This document shows, piece by piece, positions 7,539 through 17,821 of a stretch of 22,270 bases of DNA. A program made the translations under genes and the position numbers. This DNA is from an uncultured Porphyromonadaceae bacterium (GTDB lineage Bacteria > Bacteroidota > Bacteroidia > Bacteroidales > Muribaculaceae). The notes under the pieces were generated by a model. It was not told the origin of the DNA and searched no databases. It saw only the letters and a program-made list of their open reading frames with translations. Position 1 is the stretch's first letter; each line of letters begins with the position of its first letter. The stretch covers positions 1 to 22,270 of the forward strand of contig UQKE01000037.1 in the NCBI GenBank assembly GCA_900541555.1, read 5' to 3'.

Positions 7539-8186
7539 TCATTTCTCCGCGAAATGCGACCGGCCGGCTTTGCAAACCGGGCAAACATAATCTTGCGGCA
7601 AAGGCTCGTCGGTTTCCACGACATATCCGCATATATCGCACACGTATCTCCGCTTCCCTTCCGAGCCGGCGGGCTTTGCAACGGCTGCCTCGTCGACATA
7701 GGTCGGCGCGTTTTTGGGGGCTTTCCCTTTCACGACACGATGATAATATTCGTAGGTCATCGGCACGCCCTCTTCTTTCACGGCGTCGATCAATCGCGCA
7801 ACTACCACGACGTGGGTCTCGCAATCCACGAAATTGACAGCGTCCAAAACAAGGCGGCTGCAAAACTTCCCGTTGACAATCGGCACGTCGCGAAGCATCC
7901 GATAGCCGAAATCTTCATATTTATCGACTGTGCGGCTGCTGCTGAATCCGAAAGTGGCAATGATCAAATTGTCGGTATCTTCGGCAACGACAGAAAGCGA
8001 AAAACGCTTGTTGCGCCGAATTGCGTCAAGCGTATAATTGTTCTTGTTCAACGAAATCGCCAATAAGGGATTTTCGCTGGTCACTTGGAAGCACGTATTG
8101 ATCGTGCAGCCCACGGGGCGCCGGCCGTCCATTGTCCCGACAATGTAAAGCCCGTACGAAATGCTGAATAAAGCCGTAGTATCCAT
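7539..8186 (-). CDS. Flavin reductase-rubredoxin fusion protein
   Basis: The product is 215 residues from the ATG at 8186. Residues 1 to about 165 are a flavin reductase-like FMN-binding domain (SISYGLYIVGTMDGRRPVGCTINTCFQVTSENPLLAISLNKNNYTLDAI and later ESGNRF-type segments). The C-terminal 36 residues form a compact rubredoxin-type iron site with CDIC and CPVC knuckles spaced C-x2-C-x15-C-x2-C. This architecture resembles high-molecular-weight rubredoxins of anaerobes, which pass electrons from NAD(P)H through FMN to the iron centre and on to oxygen- or NO-reducing partners such as flavodiiron proteins. A longer start at 8237 is rejected because it falls in the -33 promoter box. The gene is monocistronic by layout, between a glycosyltransferase and the sigma operon. 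The electron acceptor is not encoded here. Confidence 0.88.
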   Translation of the reverse strand: MDTTALFSISYGLYIVGTMDGRRPVGCTINTCFQVTSENPLLAISLNKNNYTLDAIRRNKRFSLSVVAEDTDNLIIATFGFSSSRTVDKYEDFGYRMLRDVPIVNGKFCSRLVLDAVNFVDCETHVVVVARLIDAVKEEGVPMTYEYYHRVVKGKAPKNAPTYVDEAAVAKPAGSEGKRRYVCDICGYVVETDEPLPQDYVCPVCKAGRSHFAEK

Positions 8187-8205
8187 TTCAAAAATCAATT
8201 TGTTG

Positions 8206-8238
8206 GTAAAGCTACGACAATCTTCCGGCCAAAACAAA
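8206..8238 (-). promoter_or_regulatory. Bacteroidetes-type promoter of the flavin reductase-rubredoxin gene
   Basis: On the minus strand, TTTG (complement of 8235-8238) is followed after 20 bases by TAGCTTTAC (complement of 8206-8214). Spacing and -7 box are almost the same as at the sigma factor promoter (7471-7503), including the final A in place of the usual G. Transcription would start shortly before the ATG at 8186, supporting that start. Confidence 0.65.
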
Positions 8239-8240
8239 TT

Positions 8241-8999
8241 TCAACTGCGCCTTATAGCGTTTTTTAACTTCCTGTTTAATTGGCGGAAACAAAATCCCAC
8301 ATGGCGAAGCAACGTCGAGGTCGTCCCGTAATAATCGCACATGATGTGGTAACGCTCTTTCAAAGAGGCTTTCTTGTTTTTATCGGTCAAGCCGTCCGAC
8401 AAATAATCGATCACGACTGTGCCTGTATATGCGCTTTTCTTCATTTTCTGCAAACAGCGCAAACACCATTCGTAATCGGCCGAGAAACGATAACGCAAAT
8501 CGTAGGGTTCTGCCAACTCGCGACGAACGACAAATGCTTGGTGGCATACCAGCATCCCACGCTTGAAGCTGTCGAACGTCAACTTTTCGGGAGCCGTCAA
8601 ATGCCGCGGCGCGATGAAATTTCGATTGGAATCGACAATGTTGGTTTGCCCGTAAACAATGTCGGGATATCCGTTCTCTTCCGCAACATCCGCCATTTGC
8701 TGCAACGTCGTCGCCGCATGAAACGCATCGCCGGCATTAAGAAAAATCAAATAGCGGCCGGTTGCCGCAACGATGCCTTTGTTCATGGCGTCGTAAAGTC
8801 CTTTGTCGGGTTCGGAAAGAATCCGCAACCCGCGAATGCCGCTATTGCGCACAAGCGCGATCGTATTGTCGCGAGATGCGCCGTCGACGATAATATGCTC
8901 ATAGTCGGAAAAAGTTTGTCCGGCCACGCTTCGCAATGTGGCCGGAAGTTCGGCAGAGGCATTAAACGTGATTGTCACGATGCTGAAAAACGGCTTCAT
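8241..8999 (-). CDS. Family 2 glycosyltransferase
   Basis: The product is 252 residues with a GT-A fold signature. The N-terminal nucleotide-sugar-binding segment reads FFSIVTITFNASAELPATLRSVAGQTFSDYEHIIVDGASRDNT. It is followed by SEPDKGLYDAMNKGI and the metal-binding-type FLNAGDAF (about residues 88-96). It resembles WcaA/PGL-type enzymes that add sugars to lipopolysaccharide or capsule precursors on the cytoplasmic membrane face. No transmembrane segment is evident. The acceptor and sugar cannot be told from sequence. It stands alone rather than in a polysaccharide cluster. Its last codons contain the 19-bp repeat placed upstream of the next gene's promoter. Its own promoter lies at 9024-9054. 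Confidence 0.9.
   Translation of the reverse strand: MKPFFSIVTITFNASAELPATLRSVAGQTFSDYEHIIVDGASRDNTIALVRNSGIRGLRILSEPDKGLYDAMNKGIVAATGRYLIFLNAGDAFHAATTLQQMADVAEENGYPDIVYGQTNIVDSNRNFIAPRHLTAPEKLTFDSFKRGMLVCHQAFVVRRELAEPYDLRYRFSADYEWCLRCLQKMKKSAYTGTVVIDYLSDGLTDKNKKASLKERYHIMCDYYGTTSTLLRHVGFCFRQLNRKLKNAIRRS
8251..8269. repeat. 19-bp direct repeat, copy 2 (inside glycosyltransferase 3' end)
   Basis: This is an exact copy of 7515-7533. It falls within the last codons of the glycosyltransferase (encoding KNAIR) and 12 bases upstream of the -33 box of the flavin reductase promoter. The position relative to the promoter is nearly identical to copy 1 (11 bases), although one copy is coding and the other is not. 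Confidence 0.8.
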
Positions 9000-9023
9000 A
9001 AGCTACATTCAAATTCTTTCATG

Positions 9024-9054
9024 CAAAATTACAACATCTCGCGACGAGAAACAA
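9024..9054 (-). promoter_or_regulatory. Promoter of the glycosyltransferase gene
   Basis: On the minus strand, TTG (complement of 9052-9054) is followed after 20 bases by TAATTTTG (complement of 9024-9031), a full match to the Bacteroidetes -7 consensus TAnnTTTG. The ATG at 8999 lies 24 bases downstream of the -7 box, giving a short leader. Confidence 0.6.
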
Positions 9055-9184
9055 CAATCGTTATTCTTCTGCCCGCAAATCGGAGGAAAATACGACCGTA
9101 AATTGCAATCAGTCCAAATTATGAAACATTAATCTCTGTGAAACACCCGTTTAGAAACCATTTGCAAACAAAACACGAAATATA

Positions 9185-9217
9185 TTTGTTGAAAACATGC
9201 AGGAATATATATCTTTG
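9185..9217 (+). promoter_or_regulatory. Promoter of the ferredoxin gene
   Basis: TTTG at 9185-9188 is followed after 21 bases by TATCTTTG at 9210-9217, matching the Bacteroidetes promoter pattern. The leader to the ATG at 9263 is about 40 bases, A/T-rich and without a Shine-Dalgarno. The promoter is divergent from that of the glycosyltransferase. Confidence 0.65.
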
Positions 9218-9262
9218 CCAATGCAAAGCAAATATTAACAAATTAAAATTCTTATAGAAAAA

Positions 9263-9430
9263 ATGGCTTACGTAATTAACGACAATTGTGTTGCTTGCGG
9301 AACTTGTGCATCGGTTTGCCCGGTTGAAGCTATTTCCGAGGGCGATATCTACAAAATCGATCCGGATACTTGCATCAGTTGCGGCACATGCGCAGAAAAC
9401 TGCCCAAGCGAGGCTATACACGAAGCATAA
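9263..9430 (+). CDS. 2[4Fe-4S] ferredoxin
   Basis: This is a 55-residue clostridial-type ferredoxin. Two CxxCxxCxxxCP cluster motifs are complete: C9, C12, C15, C19-P20 and C37, C40, C43, C47-P48. The two halves are internally repeated (CGTCASVCPVEAI and CGTCAENCPSEAI). It is a soluble low-potential electron carrier for enzymes such as pyruvate:ferredoxin oxidoreductase and hydrogenases in anaerobes. It is the only plus-strand gene in the window, with its own promoter upstream and an intrinsic terminator just after the stop. It converges on rpoC. Length and sequence fit Bacteroidales ferredoxins. Confidence 0.96.
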   Translation: MAYVINDNCVACGTCASVCPVEAISEGDIYKIDPDTCISCGTCAENCPSEAIHEA

Positions 9431-9451
9431 ATCTTTGTAAAGCCCTAAACC

Positions 9452-9486
9452 AAAACGCGATCTTTTTTCAAGGTCGCGTTTTTTTT
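9452..9486 (+). terminator. Intrinsic terminator of the ferredoxin gene
   Basis: AAAACGCGATC at 9452-9462 pairs with GGTCGCGTTTT at 9472-9482 (11 bp, one G-T wobble) around a 9-base loop. The stem is followed by a T-run reaching 9486. It begins 22 bases after the ferredoxin stop codon. Confidence 0.9.
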
Positions 9487-9509
9487 GTGCTTTTCCTCTC
9501 CATCGCGAT

Positions 9510-9549
9510 AAAAAAAACGCGCGTCCTTCGATTTGGAGAACGCGCGTTT
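9510..9549 (-). terminator. Intrinsic terminator of the rpoBC transcript
   Basis: AAACGCGCGT at 9515-9524 pairs perfectly with ACGCGCGTTT at 9540-9549 (10 bp) around a 15-base loop. Read on the minus strand, the stem runs into a T-tract (complement of the As at 9510-9517). It starts 24 bases past the rpoC stop codon and ends the ribosomal protein-RNA polymerase cluster. Confidence 0.92.
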
Positions 9550-9572
9550 CATATACAAGAATTTCTATTTTC

Positions 9573-12500
9573 CTACTTCATCTTTTCTTCTGCTTTCTTG
9601 ATGGTTGCGGCATCTTCCGCAGCTTCTTCTTCAAGACGGGCATCGAGCGACTTGTCCATGTGTTCGAAATCCTCTTTGCTGCCGACAAGAAGCGCGCCAT
9701 ATTCGCGAAGACCCGTACCGGCAGGAATCAAATGACCGCAAATCACGTTCTCTTTCATTCCTTCCAAATAATCGGTCTTTCCATTGATGGCAGCCTCGTT
9801 GAGCACCTTCGTCGTCTCTTGGAAAGAAGCGGCCGACATGAAGCTTGATGTTTGGAGTGCGGCACGAGTGATACCTTGCAGCATCTGGTCGGATGTAGCA
9901 GGCACCGCGTCGCGAACTTCCACCAACTTCAAATCTTTGCGGCGCAAAGCGGAATTCTCGTCGCGAAGCTTGCGAGCCGTAATGATTTGTCCCGGCTTCA
10001 AGTTCGGGGAATCGCCCGCATCCACAACCACTTTCTTGCCCCAAATGCGGTCGTTCTCTTCCATGAACTCGCGTTTGTCGACAACTTGCTGTTCGAGGAA
10101 GCGCGTGTCGCCCGGATCGAGGATTTCGACCTTGCGCATCATTTGGCGCACAATCACTTCGAAATGCTTGTCGTTGATCTTCACGCCCTGCATGCGATAA
10201 ACGTCCTGCACTTCGTTGACGATATATTCCTGAACGGCCGTCGGGCCTTTAATTTTCAAGATGTCGGACGGCGTAACTGCGCCATCGGAAAGCGGAGTGC
10301 CGGCACGAACATAGTCGTTTTCTTGCACCAATATCTGTTTCGAAAGCGGAACAAGATATTTCTCGACTTCTCCGATTTTCGAAGTGACGCTGATTTCGCG
10401 ATTTCCGCGTTTCACTTTTCCGAATGTCACCTCGCCGTCGATTTCCGAAACGATTGCAGGGTTCGACGGGTTGCGAGCTTCGAACAATTCCGTCACACGC
10501 GGAAGACCACCCGTGATGTCGCCCGCATTGCCGGATGCGCGCGGAGTCTTGATAAACACATCGCCGGCCTTCAATTCGTCGCCATCTTCAATCATCAGAT
10601 GCGCGCCTACCGGCAACGAATATGTTCTCAACACTTGTCCGTTCTTATCAAGAATCTGAGCCTCCGGAACTTTCGTGCGGTCCTTCGACTCAATGATGAT
10701 TTTCTCATGCAAACCGGAAGTTTCGTCGGTTTCCTTGCGATAAGTGACGCCTTCGATCACGTTCACAAATTGCACTTTACCGGTGGCTTCGCTGACGATA
10801 ACGGCATTGAACGGGTCCCATTCGCAAATCACATCGCCTTTCTTCACTTTCGATCCGGAAGTGAAATACAATTTCGAACCGTACGGGATGTTGGTATTCG
10901 TCAGAATCATGCCCGTATTGGCATCTACGATGCGCATTTCTGCAAGACGACCAACCACAACTTCGCAATTTTCGCCTTTCACCGTGCGCAATTCGTCGAT
11001 TTCAAGCACACCGTCGTAACGGGAAGTCACAGAGGAAACGGCTGCAATGTTGGATGCCACACCTCCGACGTGGAACGTACGAAGCGTCAACTGCGTACCC
11101 GGCTCGCCAATCGATTGTGCAGCAATCACGCCAACTGCCTCGCCTTTCTGAACCATGCGATTCGTAGCAAGGTTGCGGCCGTAGCATTTCGCGCAAACGC
11201 CTCTTTTCGCCTCACAAGTAAGAACCGAGCGGATTTCCACCGATTCGATAGGCGATTTTTCGATTCGTTCCGCAGCTTCGTCCGTGATTTCATCGCCGGC
11301 TTTCACGATAATCTCTCCTGTTTGCGGATCTACAATATCGTGAACAGACACACGGCCAAGAATGCGTTCGCCCAAAGTGGCAACAACGTCTTCATTGTTT
11401 TTAAGCTCCGTGCATACCAAACCGCGAAGCGTGCCGCAATCCTCTTCCGTGATGATGACATCGTGGGCCACGTCGACCAAACGACGAGTCAGATAACCGG
11501 CATCGGCCGTCTTCAACGCCGTATCGGCCAAACCTTTACGAGCACCGTGGGTGGAAATAAAGTATTCCAACACCGAAAGTCCTTCCTTAAAGTTGGCAAG
11601 AATCGGGTTTTCGATGATTTGTCCGCCTTCTGCGCCGCTCTTTTGCGGTTTTGCCATCAATCCACGCATGCCGGCAAGCTGGCGAATCTGGTCTTTCGAA
11701 CCACGCGCGCCGGAGTCAAGCATCATGAAAATCGGGTTAAATCCTTGGTTGGCAGCAGTCAGCTGTTTCATCAAAGTGTCTGTCAATCGCGAATTGACAT
11801 GCGTCCAAATATCAATGATCTGGTTGTAACGTTCGTTGTTGGTGATGAAACCCATATTGTAGTTGTTCATCACTTCTTCTACTTGCTCATAACCTTCTTG
11901 CACGTATTGTTCTTTTTCGGCAGGAACAAGCACGTCGCCAAGGTTGAACGACAAGCCGCCTTTGAATGCCATCCGATAGCCCAAATTCTTGATATCGTCG
12001 AGGAATTGGGCAGAACGAACTACGCCGCATTTCTTAATGACAACGCCGATAATGTCGCGAAGCGATTTCTTGGAAATCAACTTATTGACATAGCCAATTT
12101 CATCCGGCACATATTGGTTGAAAAGAATACGTCCCACCGACGTCTCTTTAACCATGTGCTGAACCTTGTTGCCATTTTCATCGATGTCGTCGATGATAAC
12201 GGAGATGATGGCATGAAGCGTCACCTTGCCTTCGTTGTAAGCAATTTCTGCTTCCTCCGGACCGTAGAACACAAGGCCTTCGCCCTTGTCGCCGGAGCGA
12301 AGTTTCGTGATATAATACAAGCCAAGCACCATATCCTGCGACGGCACCGTGATCGGCGCGCCGTTTGCCGGATTCAAAATATTGTGTGCGCCCAGCATCA
12401 ACAATTGCGCTTCCAAAATAGCTTCATTGCCAAGCGGCAAGTGGACTGCCATCTGGTCGCCATCGAAGTCGGCGTTGAATGCCGTACATGCCAATGGGTG

Positions 12501-13895
12501 CAACTGGATAGCCTTGCCTTCGATCATGCGCGGCTGGAATGCTTGGATACCGAGACGGTGAAGTGTCGGCGCACGGTTGAGCAACACCGGATGGCCTTTC
12601 ATCACATATTCAAGAATATCCCATACGATCGGTTCCTTGCGGTCCACAATCTTTTTCGCGCTTTTAACGGTTTTGACAATGCCGCGCTCTATGAGCTTGC
12701 GAATGATAAATGGTTTATACAATTCGGCAGCCATGTCTTTCGGCAAACCGCATTCGTGCATCTTCAATTCCGGACCGACAACGATGACAGAACGAGCCGA
12801 ATAGTCGACACGCTTACCCAACAAGTTTTGACGGAAACGCCCTTGTTTTCCTTTCAAACTGTCGGAAAGCGACTTCAACGGCCGGTTGGATTCCGTTTTC
12901 ACCACGCTCGATTTGCGGGAATTGTCGAGCAACGAATCGACTGCCTCTTGAAGCATACGTTTTTCGTTGCGGAGAATCACTTCCGGAGCTTTGATTTCAA
13001 TCAATCGTTTCAAGCGATTGTTGCGAATGATCACACGGCGATACAAATCGTTCAAATCGCTCGTTGCAAAGCGGCCTCCGTCGAGCGGGACAAGAGGACG
13101 CAATTCCGGAGGAGTGACCGGAATCACCTTCAATATCATCCATTCCGGACGATTGCGATTTTTCGAAGCGCGGAACGATTCCACCACTTGCAAACGCTTC
13201 AACGCTTCTGTTTTCCGTTGTTGCGAAGAGTCGGTGTCGGCACGATGGCGCAACTCATACGACAAACTGTCCAAATCGAGATCCTTCAACAAATCATAGA
13301 TCGCTTCGGCTCCCATTTTGCAAATGAACTTGTTCGGATCCGAATCGTCCAGCATTTGATTCTCACGCGGAAGCTTGTCAAGGATTTCCAAATATTCGTC
13401 TTCCGTCAACAAGTCGAGTTGGCTCAAATCTTCCCGTCCTTCAAGCGATGTCGCTGCACCGGGTTGGATAACGATATACCGCTCGTAGTAGATCACGGCA
13501 TCGAGCTTTTTCGACGGCAATCCGAGCAAATAGCCAATCTTGTTGGGCAACGAACGGAAATACCAAATATGAGCCACCGGAACAACCAAAGAGATATGGC
13601 CGGTACGCTCGCGACGCACTTTCTTTTCCGTCACTTCCACGCCGCAACGGTCGCAAACGATACCCTTGTAACGAATCCGCTTGTACTTGCCGCAATGGCA
13701 CTCGTAGTCCTTTACAGGGCCAAAAATGCGTTCGCAAAACAAGCCATCGCGTTCCGGCTTATAAGTACGGTAGTTGATCGTTTCCGGTTTCAATACTTCG
13801 CCGTAGGATCTTTCCAAGATTTCTTCCGGAGAAGCAAGACCGATTGTGATCTTCGAAAAATTATTTTTGATTTTTGTATCTTTATTGAATGCCAT
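9573..13895 (-). CDS. rpoC: DNA-directed RNA polymerase subunit beta'
   Basis: The product is 1440 residues, the usual length for Bacteroidetes RpoC. The N-terminal zinc ribbon has C-x-C...CDRCG (about residues 70-88). The catalytic magnesium loop NADFDGDQM lies near 470-478. The second zinc site uses the Cys of EEDCGTLRG together with [13 protein letters not shown]. The trigger-loop and bridge-helix regions are present ([23 protein letters not shown], and [22 protein letters not shown]). It forms the RNA polymerase active centre with RpoB. It starts 14 bases after rpoB and is clearly cotranscribed with it. It ends at a strong intrinsic terminator. No frameshift or truncation is seen. The antisense strand is open for 1463 codons in the codon-aligned frame, a by-product of codon use. 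Confidence 0.99.
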   Translation of the reverse strand: MAFNKDTKIKNNFSKITIGLASPEEILERSYGEVLKPETINYRTYKPERDGLFCERIFGPVKDYECHCGKYKRIRYKGIVCDRCGVEVTEKKVRRERTGHISLVVPVAHIWYFRSLPNKIGYLLGLPSKKLDAVIYYERYIVIQPGAATSLEGREDLSQLDLLTEDEYLEILDKLPRENQMLDDSDPNKFICKMGAEAIYDLLKDLDLDSLSYELRHRADTDSSQQRKTEALKRLQVVESFRASKNRNRPEWMILKVIPVTPPELRPLVPLDGGRFATSDLNDLYRRVIIRNNRLKRLIEIKAPEVILRNEKRMLQEAVDSLLDNSRKSSVVKTESNRPLKSLSDSLKGKQGRFRQNLLGKRVDYSARSVIVVGPELKMHECGLPKDMAAELYKPFIIRKLIERGIVKTVKSAKKIVDRKEPIVWDILEYVMKGHPVLLNRAPTLHRLGIQAFQPRMIEGKAIQLHPLACTAFNADFDGDQMAVHLPLGNEAILEAQLLMLGAHNILNPANGAPITVPSQDMVLGLYYITKLRSGDKGEGLVFYGPEEAEIAYNEGKVTLHAIISVIIDDIDENGNKVQHMVKETSVGRILFNQYVPDEIGYVNKLISKKSLRDIIGVVIKKCGVVRSAQFLDDIKNLGYRMAFKGGLSFNLGDVLVPAEKEQYVQEGYEQVEEVMNNYNMGFITNNERYNQIIDIWTHVNSRLTDTLMKQLTAANQGFNPIFMMLDSGARGSKDQIRQLAGMRGLMAKPQKSGAEGGQIIENPILANFKEGLSVLEYFISTHGARKGLADTALKTADAGYLTRRLVDVAHDVIITEEDCGTLRGLVCTELKNNEDVVATLGERILGRVSVHDIVDPQTGEIIVKAGDEITDEAAERIEKSPIESVEIRSVLTCEAKRGVCAKCYGRNLATNRMVQKGEAVGVIAAQSIGEPGTQLTLRTFHVGGVASNIAAVSSVTSRYDGVLEIDELRTVKGENCEVVVGRLAEMRIVDANTGMILTNTNIPYGSKLYFTSGSKVKKGDVICEWDPFNAVIVSEATGKVQFVNVIEGVTYRKETDETSGLHEKIIIESKDRTKVPEAQILDKNGQVLRTYSLPVGAHLMIEDGDELKAGDVFIKTPRASGNAGDITGGLPRVTELFEARNPSNPAIVSEIDGEVTFGKVKRGNREISVTSKIGEVEKYLVPLSKQILVQENDYVRAGTPLSDGAVTPSDILKIKGPTAVQEYIVNEVQDVYRMQGVKINDKHFEVIVRQMMRKVEILDPGDTRFLEQQVVDKREFMEENDRIWGKKVVVDAGDSPNLKPGQIITARKLRDENSALRRKDLKLVEVRDAVPATSDQMLQGITRAALQTSSFMSAASFQETTKVLNEAAINGKTDYLEGMKENVICGHLIPAGTGLREYGALLVGSKEDFEHMDKSLDARLEEEAAEDAATIKKAEEKMK

Positions 13896-13909
13896 ATTCT
13901 TTCGTCGTT

Positions 13910-16900
13910 TTATTCCAAATTAATGCTAAGTCCGAGACCGCGCAATTCGTGCAAAAGCACGTTCAAAGATTCCGGAATACCGGGTGTAGGCATCGGTTCG
14001 CCTTTGACAATCGCCTCATACGTCTTGCTGCGGCCAACGACATCGTCGCTCTTGACCGTCAAGATTTCCTGCAACACGTGGGATGCGCCAAACGCTTCAA
14101 GCGCCCAAACCTCCATTTCTCCGAAACGCTGGCCGCCAAATTGCGCCTTACCGCCAAGAGGCTGTTGCGTAATCAAAGAATACGGGCCAATGCTGCGCGC
14201 ATGCATCTTGTCCTCTACCATGTGGCCTAATTTCAGCATGTAGATGACACCCACCGTTGCCGGCTGGTCGAAACGCTCGCCCGTGCCGCCATCGTAAAGA
14301 TAAGTCTTGCCGTAGCGGGGCAATCCTGCCTTGTCGGTCCATTCGTTCAAATCGTCGAGATTCGCGCCGTCGAAAATCGGCGTGGAGAATTTCTCGCCAA
14401 GTTCGCGGCCTGCCCAACCAAGCACTGTTTCGAAAATCTGCCCAAGGTTCATACGCGAAGGCACACCCAGCGGGTTCAACACAATATCGACAGGCGTACC
14501 GTCGGCAAGGAAAGGCATGTCTTCCTGACGAACGACGCGGGAAACGATACCTTTGTTTCCGTGGCGTCCCGCCATCTTGTCGCCAACGCCGATTTTGCGC
14601 TTTTTAGCAACATATACTTTTGCCATTTGCATGATTCCGGCAGGCAGCTCGTCGCCAATCGATATGTCGAATTTCTTGCGGCGAAGTTCGGCGTCGATTT
14701 CTTTCGACTTGCGCAAATAATTGACAATCGTATCATGAATCATGTCGTTCTTATGCGCGTCGGTCGTCCATTTGCTCAAATTAATCGTATCGTATTCTTC
14801 GATGCTTTTCAAGTTGGCAACGGAGAATTTCTCGCCTTTCGGAATGATTTCAGTGCCGAGGAAGTCTTTGACGCCCTGCGATACCTTGTTTTGCGTGAGC
14901 GTGACAAGTTTCTCGATCAAACGCGACTTCAACTCTGCTTGCTTTTGTTCGTATTCCTCATCAAGGAGTTGGAGTGCCGCATTGGTCGACTTGCCTTTCT
15001 TCTTCATGGCCTTCGAGAACAAGTCCGTACCGATAATCACGCCTTTCAACGACGGCGAAGCTTTCAAGGAAGCATCTTTCACATCGCCTGCCTTGTCGCC
15101 GAATATGGCGCGAAGCAATTTTTCTTCCGGCGTCGGATCCGACTCTCCCTTAGGCGTAATCTTGCCAATAAGGATGTCGCCCGGCACGACATGCGCGCCG
15201 ATACGGATGATTCCGCGTTCGTCGAGATCTTTCGTGGCATCTTCGCTCACATTTGGAATATCGGATGTCAATTCCTCCATTCCGCGTTTGGTTTCGCGCA
15301 CTTCGAGAGAATATTCATCGACATGCACGGAAGTAAGGATATCCTCGCGCACCATGCGTTCGTTCAACACGATGGCATCCTCGTAGTTATACCCCTTCCA
15401 CGGCATGAACGCTACTTTCAAGTTGCGGCCAAGCGCGAGTTCGCCATTTTCCGTAGCATAACCTTCCGTCAAAATCATGCCCTTCTCCACTCGCTGCCCT
15501 TTATGGCAAATCGGACGCAAGTCGATAGTCGTGCTTTGGTTGGTCTTGCGGAATTTGGGAATAATATATTCTTTCACAGAATCTTCGAAGCTTACAAATT
15601 CTTCGTCCTCCGTGCGATCGTAGCGAATACGGATCACGCTCGCGTCGACAAATTCAATGACGCCCGCACCCTCTGCCATGATCTGCGTGCGAGAGTCGCG
15701 CACAAGCTGGCCTTCGATGCCCGTTCCGACAATAGGAGCCTCGCTGCGAAGCAACGGCACTGCCTGACGCATCATGTTCGAACCCATCAAGGCGCGGTTG
15801 GCGTCGTCATGTTCGAGGAACGGAATCAAAGAAGCGGCAATCGAAGCGATCTGCATGGGCGACACGTCCATCAATTGCACTTGTTCGGGCGGAACAACAG
15901 GGAAATCGGCGTCAAGACGCGCTTTCACCCTGTCGCGCACGAACGTGCCGTCGTCGTTGAGCGGCGCATTGCCTTGCGCGATAATTTGCCCTTCTTCTAT
16001 CTCTGCCGTCAAGTAGGTGACATGGCTGTTGTCCAAATCGACTTTGCTGTTTTCCACTTTCCGGTAGGGCGTTTCGATAAATCCGAGATTGTTCACTTTC
16101 GCGTAAACGCACAACGATGAAATCAAGCCGATATTCGGACCTTCCGGCGTTTCAATCGGGCAAAGGCGTCCATAGTGGGTATAGTGCACGTCGCGCACCT
16201 CAAATCCGGCGCGATCGCGCGACAAGCCGCCGGGACCCAACGCCGACATTCTCCGCTTGTGGGTGATTTCGGCAAGCGGATTGGTTTGGTCCATGAATTG
16301 CGACAAAGCGTTCGTGCCAAAGAATGTATTGATGACCGAAGATATTGTCTTGGCATTGATCAAATCAATCGGCGTGAACACCTCATTGTCGCGCACGTTC
16401 ATGCGCTCGCGGATCGTGCGCGCCATGCGGGCAAGGCCGACGCCAAATTGGTTGTAAAGCTGTTCGCCTACCGTACGCACGCGACGATTGCTCAAATGGT
16501 CGATATCGTCGACATCCGACTTCGAATTGATCAGCTCTATCAAATATTTTATAATCGCAATAATGTCTTCCTTTGTAAGCACTTTCACTTCCTCGGGGAC
16601 ATTGAGCGACAATTTCTTATTGATTCTATAACGGCCCACATCGCCCAAATCATAGCGTTTCTCGGAGAAGAACAAATTCGTGATCACCTCGCGAGCGCTT
16701 GCGTCGTCGGGCGGTTCGGCGTTTCGCAATTGCCGATAAATGTAATGGATAGCCTCTTTTTCAGAGTTGCTTGTATCTTTTTGAAGCGTGTTGAAAATAA
16801 TCGTATAGTCGCTCGTGTCGACATTTTCCTTGTGGAGCAAAATCGTCGACAAGCCGGAATCGAGAATGTCTTGGATGTGCTCCTCTTCAAGCACAGTTTC

Positions 16901-17719
16901 GCGATCGATAATCACGTCGTTGCGCTCGATGGAAACGACTTCGCCCGTATCCTCGTCGACAAAATCTTCAACCCACGTTTTCAGCACACGCGCCGCCAAC
17001 TTGCGGCCTACAGCTTTTTTCAGGTTAGATTTGGTTACTTTGATTTCTTCTGCCAGACCGAAAATTTCGATGATATCCTTGTCGCTGTCCAAACCAATGG
17101 CACGCAACAATGTAGTCACCGGCAATTTCTTTTTGCGGTCGATATAGGCATACATCACATTGTTGATGTCAGTCGCAAACTCAATCCACGAGCCACGGAA
17201 AGGGATAATGCGCGCCGAATACAGTTTCGTGCCGTTGGCATGCGTGCTTTGTCCGAAAAATACGCCCGGCGAACGATGCAATTGAGACACAACCACCCGT
17301 TCAGCTCCGTTTATAACAAACGTACCTTTCTCCGTCATGTAAGGAATCGGGCCAAGATAAACATCTTGAATCACCGTGTCGAAATCCTCATGGTCGGGAT
17401 CAGTACAATACAATTTAAGTTTTGCCTTTAAAGGCACGCTATATGTCAATCCGCGTTCAAGGCATTCTTCTATCGTGTAGCGCGGCGGATCGATATAATA
17501 GTCTAAAAATTCAAGCACAAAGTTATTCCTTGTGTCGGCAATCGGAAAATTTTCCGCAAAGACCTTGTAAAGCCCTTCGTTTTTTCGTTTTTCCAACGGC
17601 GTGTCGAGCTGAAGGAAATCATGGAAAGATTTCAGCTGTATGTCGAGGAAATCCGGATAGGGCAACGGATTCTTTACAGATGCAAAATTTACGCGTGGTT
17701 TTACTGTTGAAACTGACAT
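13910..17719 (-). CDS. rpoB: DNA-directed RNA polymerase subunit beta
   Basis: The product is 1269 residues from the ATG at 17719 ([16 protein letters not shown]). An in-frame upstream start at 17782 would run back through the attenuator hairpin and is rejected. The rifampicin-binding segment (about 460-505) reads [20 protein letters not shown] followed by MSALGPGGL; the residues most often mutated in resistance (D, H, S of the DQ, THK and SAL parts) are of the sensitive type. It differs from Escherichia coli at three positions (N to T, S to A, I to M), as far as I recall normal for this phylum. The C-terminal conserved regions [15 protein letters not shown] and the ending [10 protein letters not shown]...[21 protein letters not shown] are intact. 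The leader is A/T-rich with no Shine-Dalgarno. Expression is probably tuned by the attenuator between rplL and this gene. Confidence 0.99.
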   Translation of the reverse strand: MSVSTVKPRVNFASVKNPLPYPDFLDIQLKSFHDFLQLDTPLEKRKNEGLYKVFAENFPIADTRNNFVLEFLDYYIDPPRYTIEECLERGLTYSVPLKAKLKLYCTDPDHEDFDTVIQDVYLGPIPYMTEKGTFVINGAERVVVSQLHRSPGVFFGQSTHANGTKLYSARIIPFRGSWIEFATDINNVMYAYIDRKKKLPVTTLLRAIGLDSDKDIIEIFGLAEEIKVTKSNLKKAVGRKLAARVLKTWVEDFVDEDTGEVVSIERNDVIIDRETVLEEEHIQDILDSGLSTILLHKENVDTSDYTIIFNTLQKDTSNSEKEAIHYIYRQLRNAEPPDDASAREVITNLFFSEKRYDLGDVGRYRINKKLSLNVPEEVKVLTKEDIIAIIKYLIELINSKSDVDDIDHLSNRRVRTVGEQLYNQFGVGLARMARTIRERMNVRDNEVFTPIDLINAKTISSVINTFFGTNALSQFMDQTNPLAEITHKRRMSALGPGGLSRDRAGFEVRDVHYTHYGRLCPIETPEGPNIGLISSLCVYAKVNNLGFIETPYRKVENSKVDLDNSHVTYLTAEIEEGQIIAQGNAPLNDDGTFVRDRVKARLDADFPVVPPEQVQLMDVSPMQIASIAASLIPFLEHDDANRALMGSNMMRQAVPLLRSEAPIVGTGIEGQLVRDSRTQIMAEGAGVIEFVDASVIRIRYDRTEDEEFVSFEDSVKEYIIPKFRKTNQSTTIDLRPICHKGQRVEKGMILTEGYATENGELALGRNLKVAFMPWKGYNYEDAIVLNERMVREDILTSVHVDEYSLEVRETKRGMEELTSDIPNVSEDATKDLDERGIIRIGAHVVPGDILIGKITPKGESDPTPEEKLLRAIFGDKAGDVKDASLKASPSLKGVIIGTDLFSKAMKKKGKSTNAALQLLDEEYEQKQAELKSRLIEKLVTLTQNKVSQGVKDFLGTEIIPKGEKFSVANLKSIEEYDTINLSKWTTDAHKNDMIHDTIVNYLRKSKEIDAELRRKKFDISIGDELPAGIMQMAKVYVAKKRKIGVGDKMAGRHGNKGIVSRVVRQEDMPFLADGTPVDIVLNPLGVPSRMNLGQIFETVLGWAGRELGEKFSTPIFDGANLDDLNEWTDKAGLPRYGKTYLYDGGTGERFDQPATVGVIYMLKLGHMVEDKMHARSIGPYSLITQQPLGGKAQFGGQRFGEMEVWALEAFGASHVLQEILTVKSDDVVGRSKTYEAIVKGEPMPTPGIPESLNVLLHELRGLGLSINLE

Positions 17720-17758
17720 AAAAATAATATTAATTGAACCCGAATTTGAAAAGAACAC

Positions 17759-17798
17759 AAAAAGGTTAAGAATCGACTTCACAGAGGATTCTTAACCT
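17759..17798 (-). terminator. Intrinsic terminator-like attenuator between rplL and rpoB
   Basis: AGGTTAAGAATC at 17763-17774 is the perfect reverse complement of GATTCTTAACCT at 17787-17798, giving a 12-bp stem with a 12-base loop. On the minus strand the stem is followed by a short U-tract (complement of the As from 17763 down to 17759). It lies 39 bases before the rpoB ATG and 23 bases after the rplL stop. The U-tract is short, which suits partial rather than full termination. Escherichia coli also has an attenuator in this interval; the sequence here is unrelated. Confidence 0.85.
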
Positions 17799-17803
17799 AA
17801 TTA

Positions 17804-17816
17804 CCTGAATCTCAGG
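17804..17816 (-). promoter_or_regulatory. Small hairpin just after rplL
   Basis: CCTGA at 17804-17808 pairs with TCAGG at 17812-17816 around a 3-base loop, 5 bases after the rplL stop codon and just ahead of the attenuator stem. It is too small to terminate alone. It may protect the rplL 3' end or aid processing of the transcript. Confidence 0.4.
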
Positions 17817-17821
17817 CAATA

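Noticed and set aside
9852..14243. Plus-strand ORF of 1463 codons
   Set aside because: It is antisense to rpoC and the end of rpoB, with no protein-like features; explained by codon avoidance in the real genes.
17720..17782. Upstream start for rpoB adding 21 residues
   Set aside because: It would begin inside the attenuator stem. The conserved RpoB N-terminus begins at the ATG at 17719.
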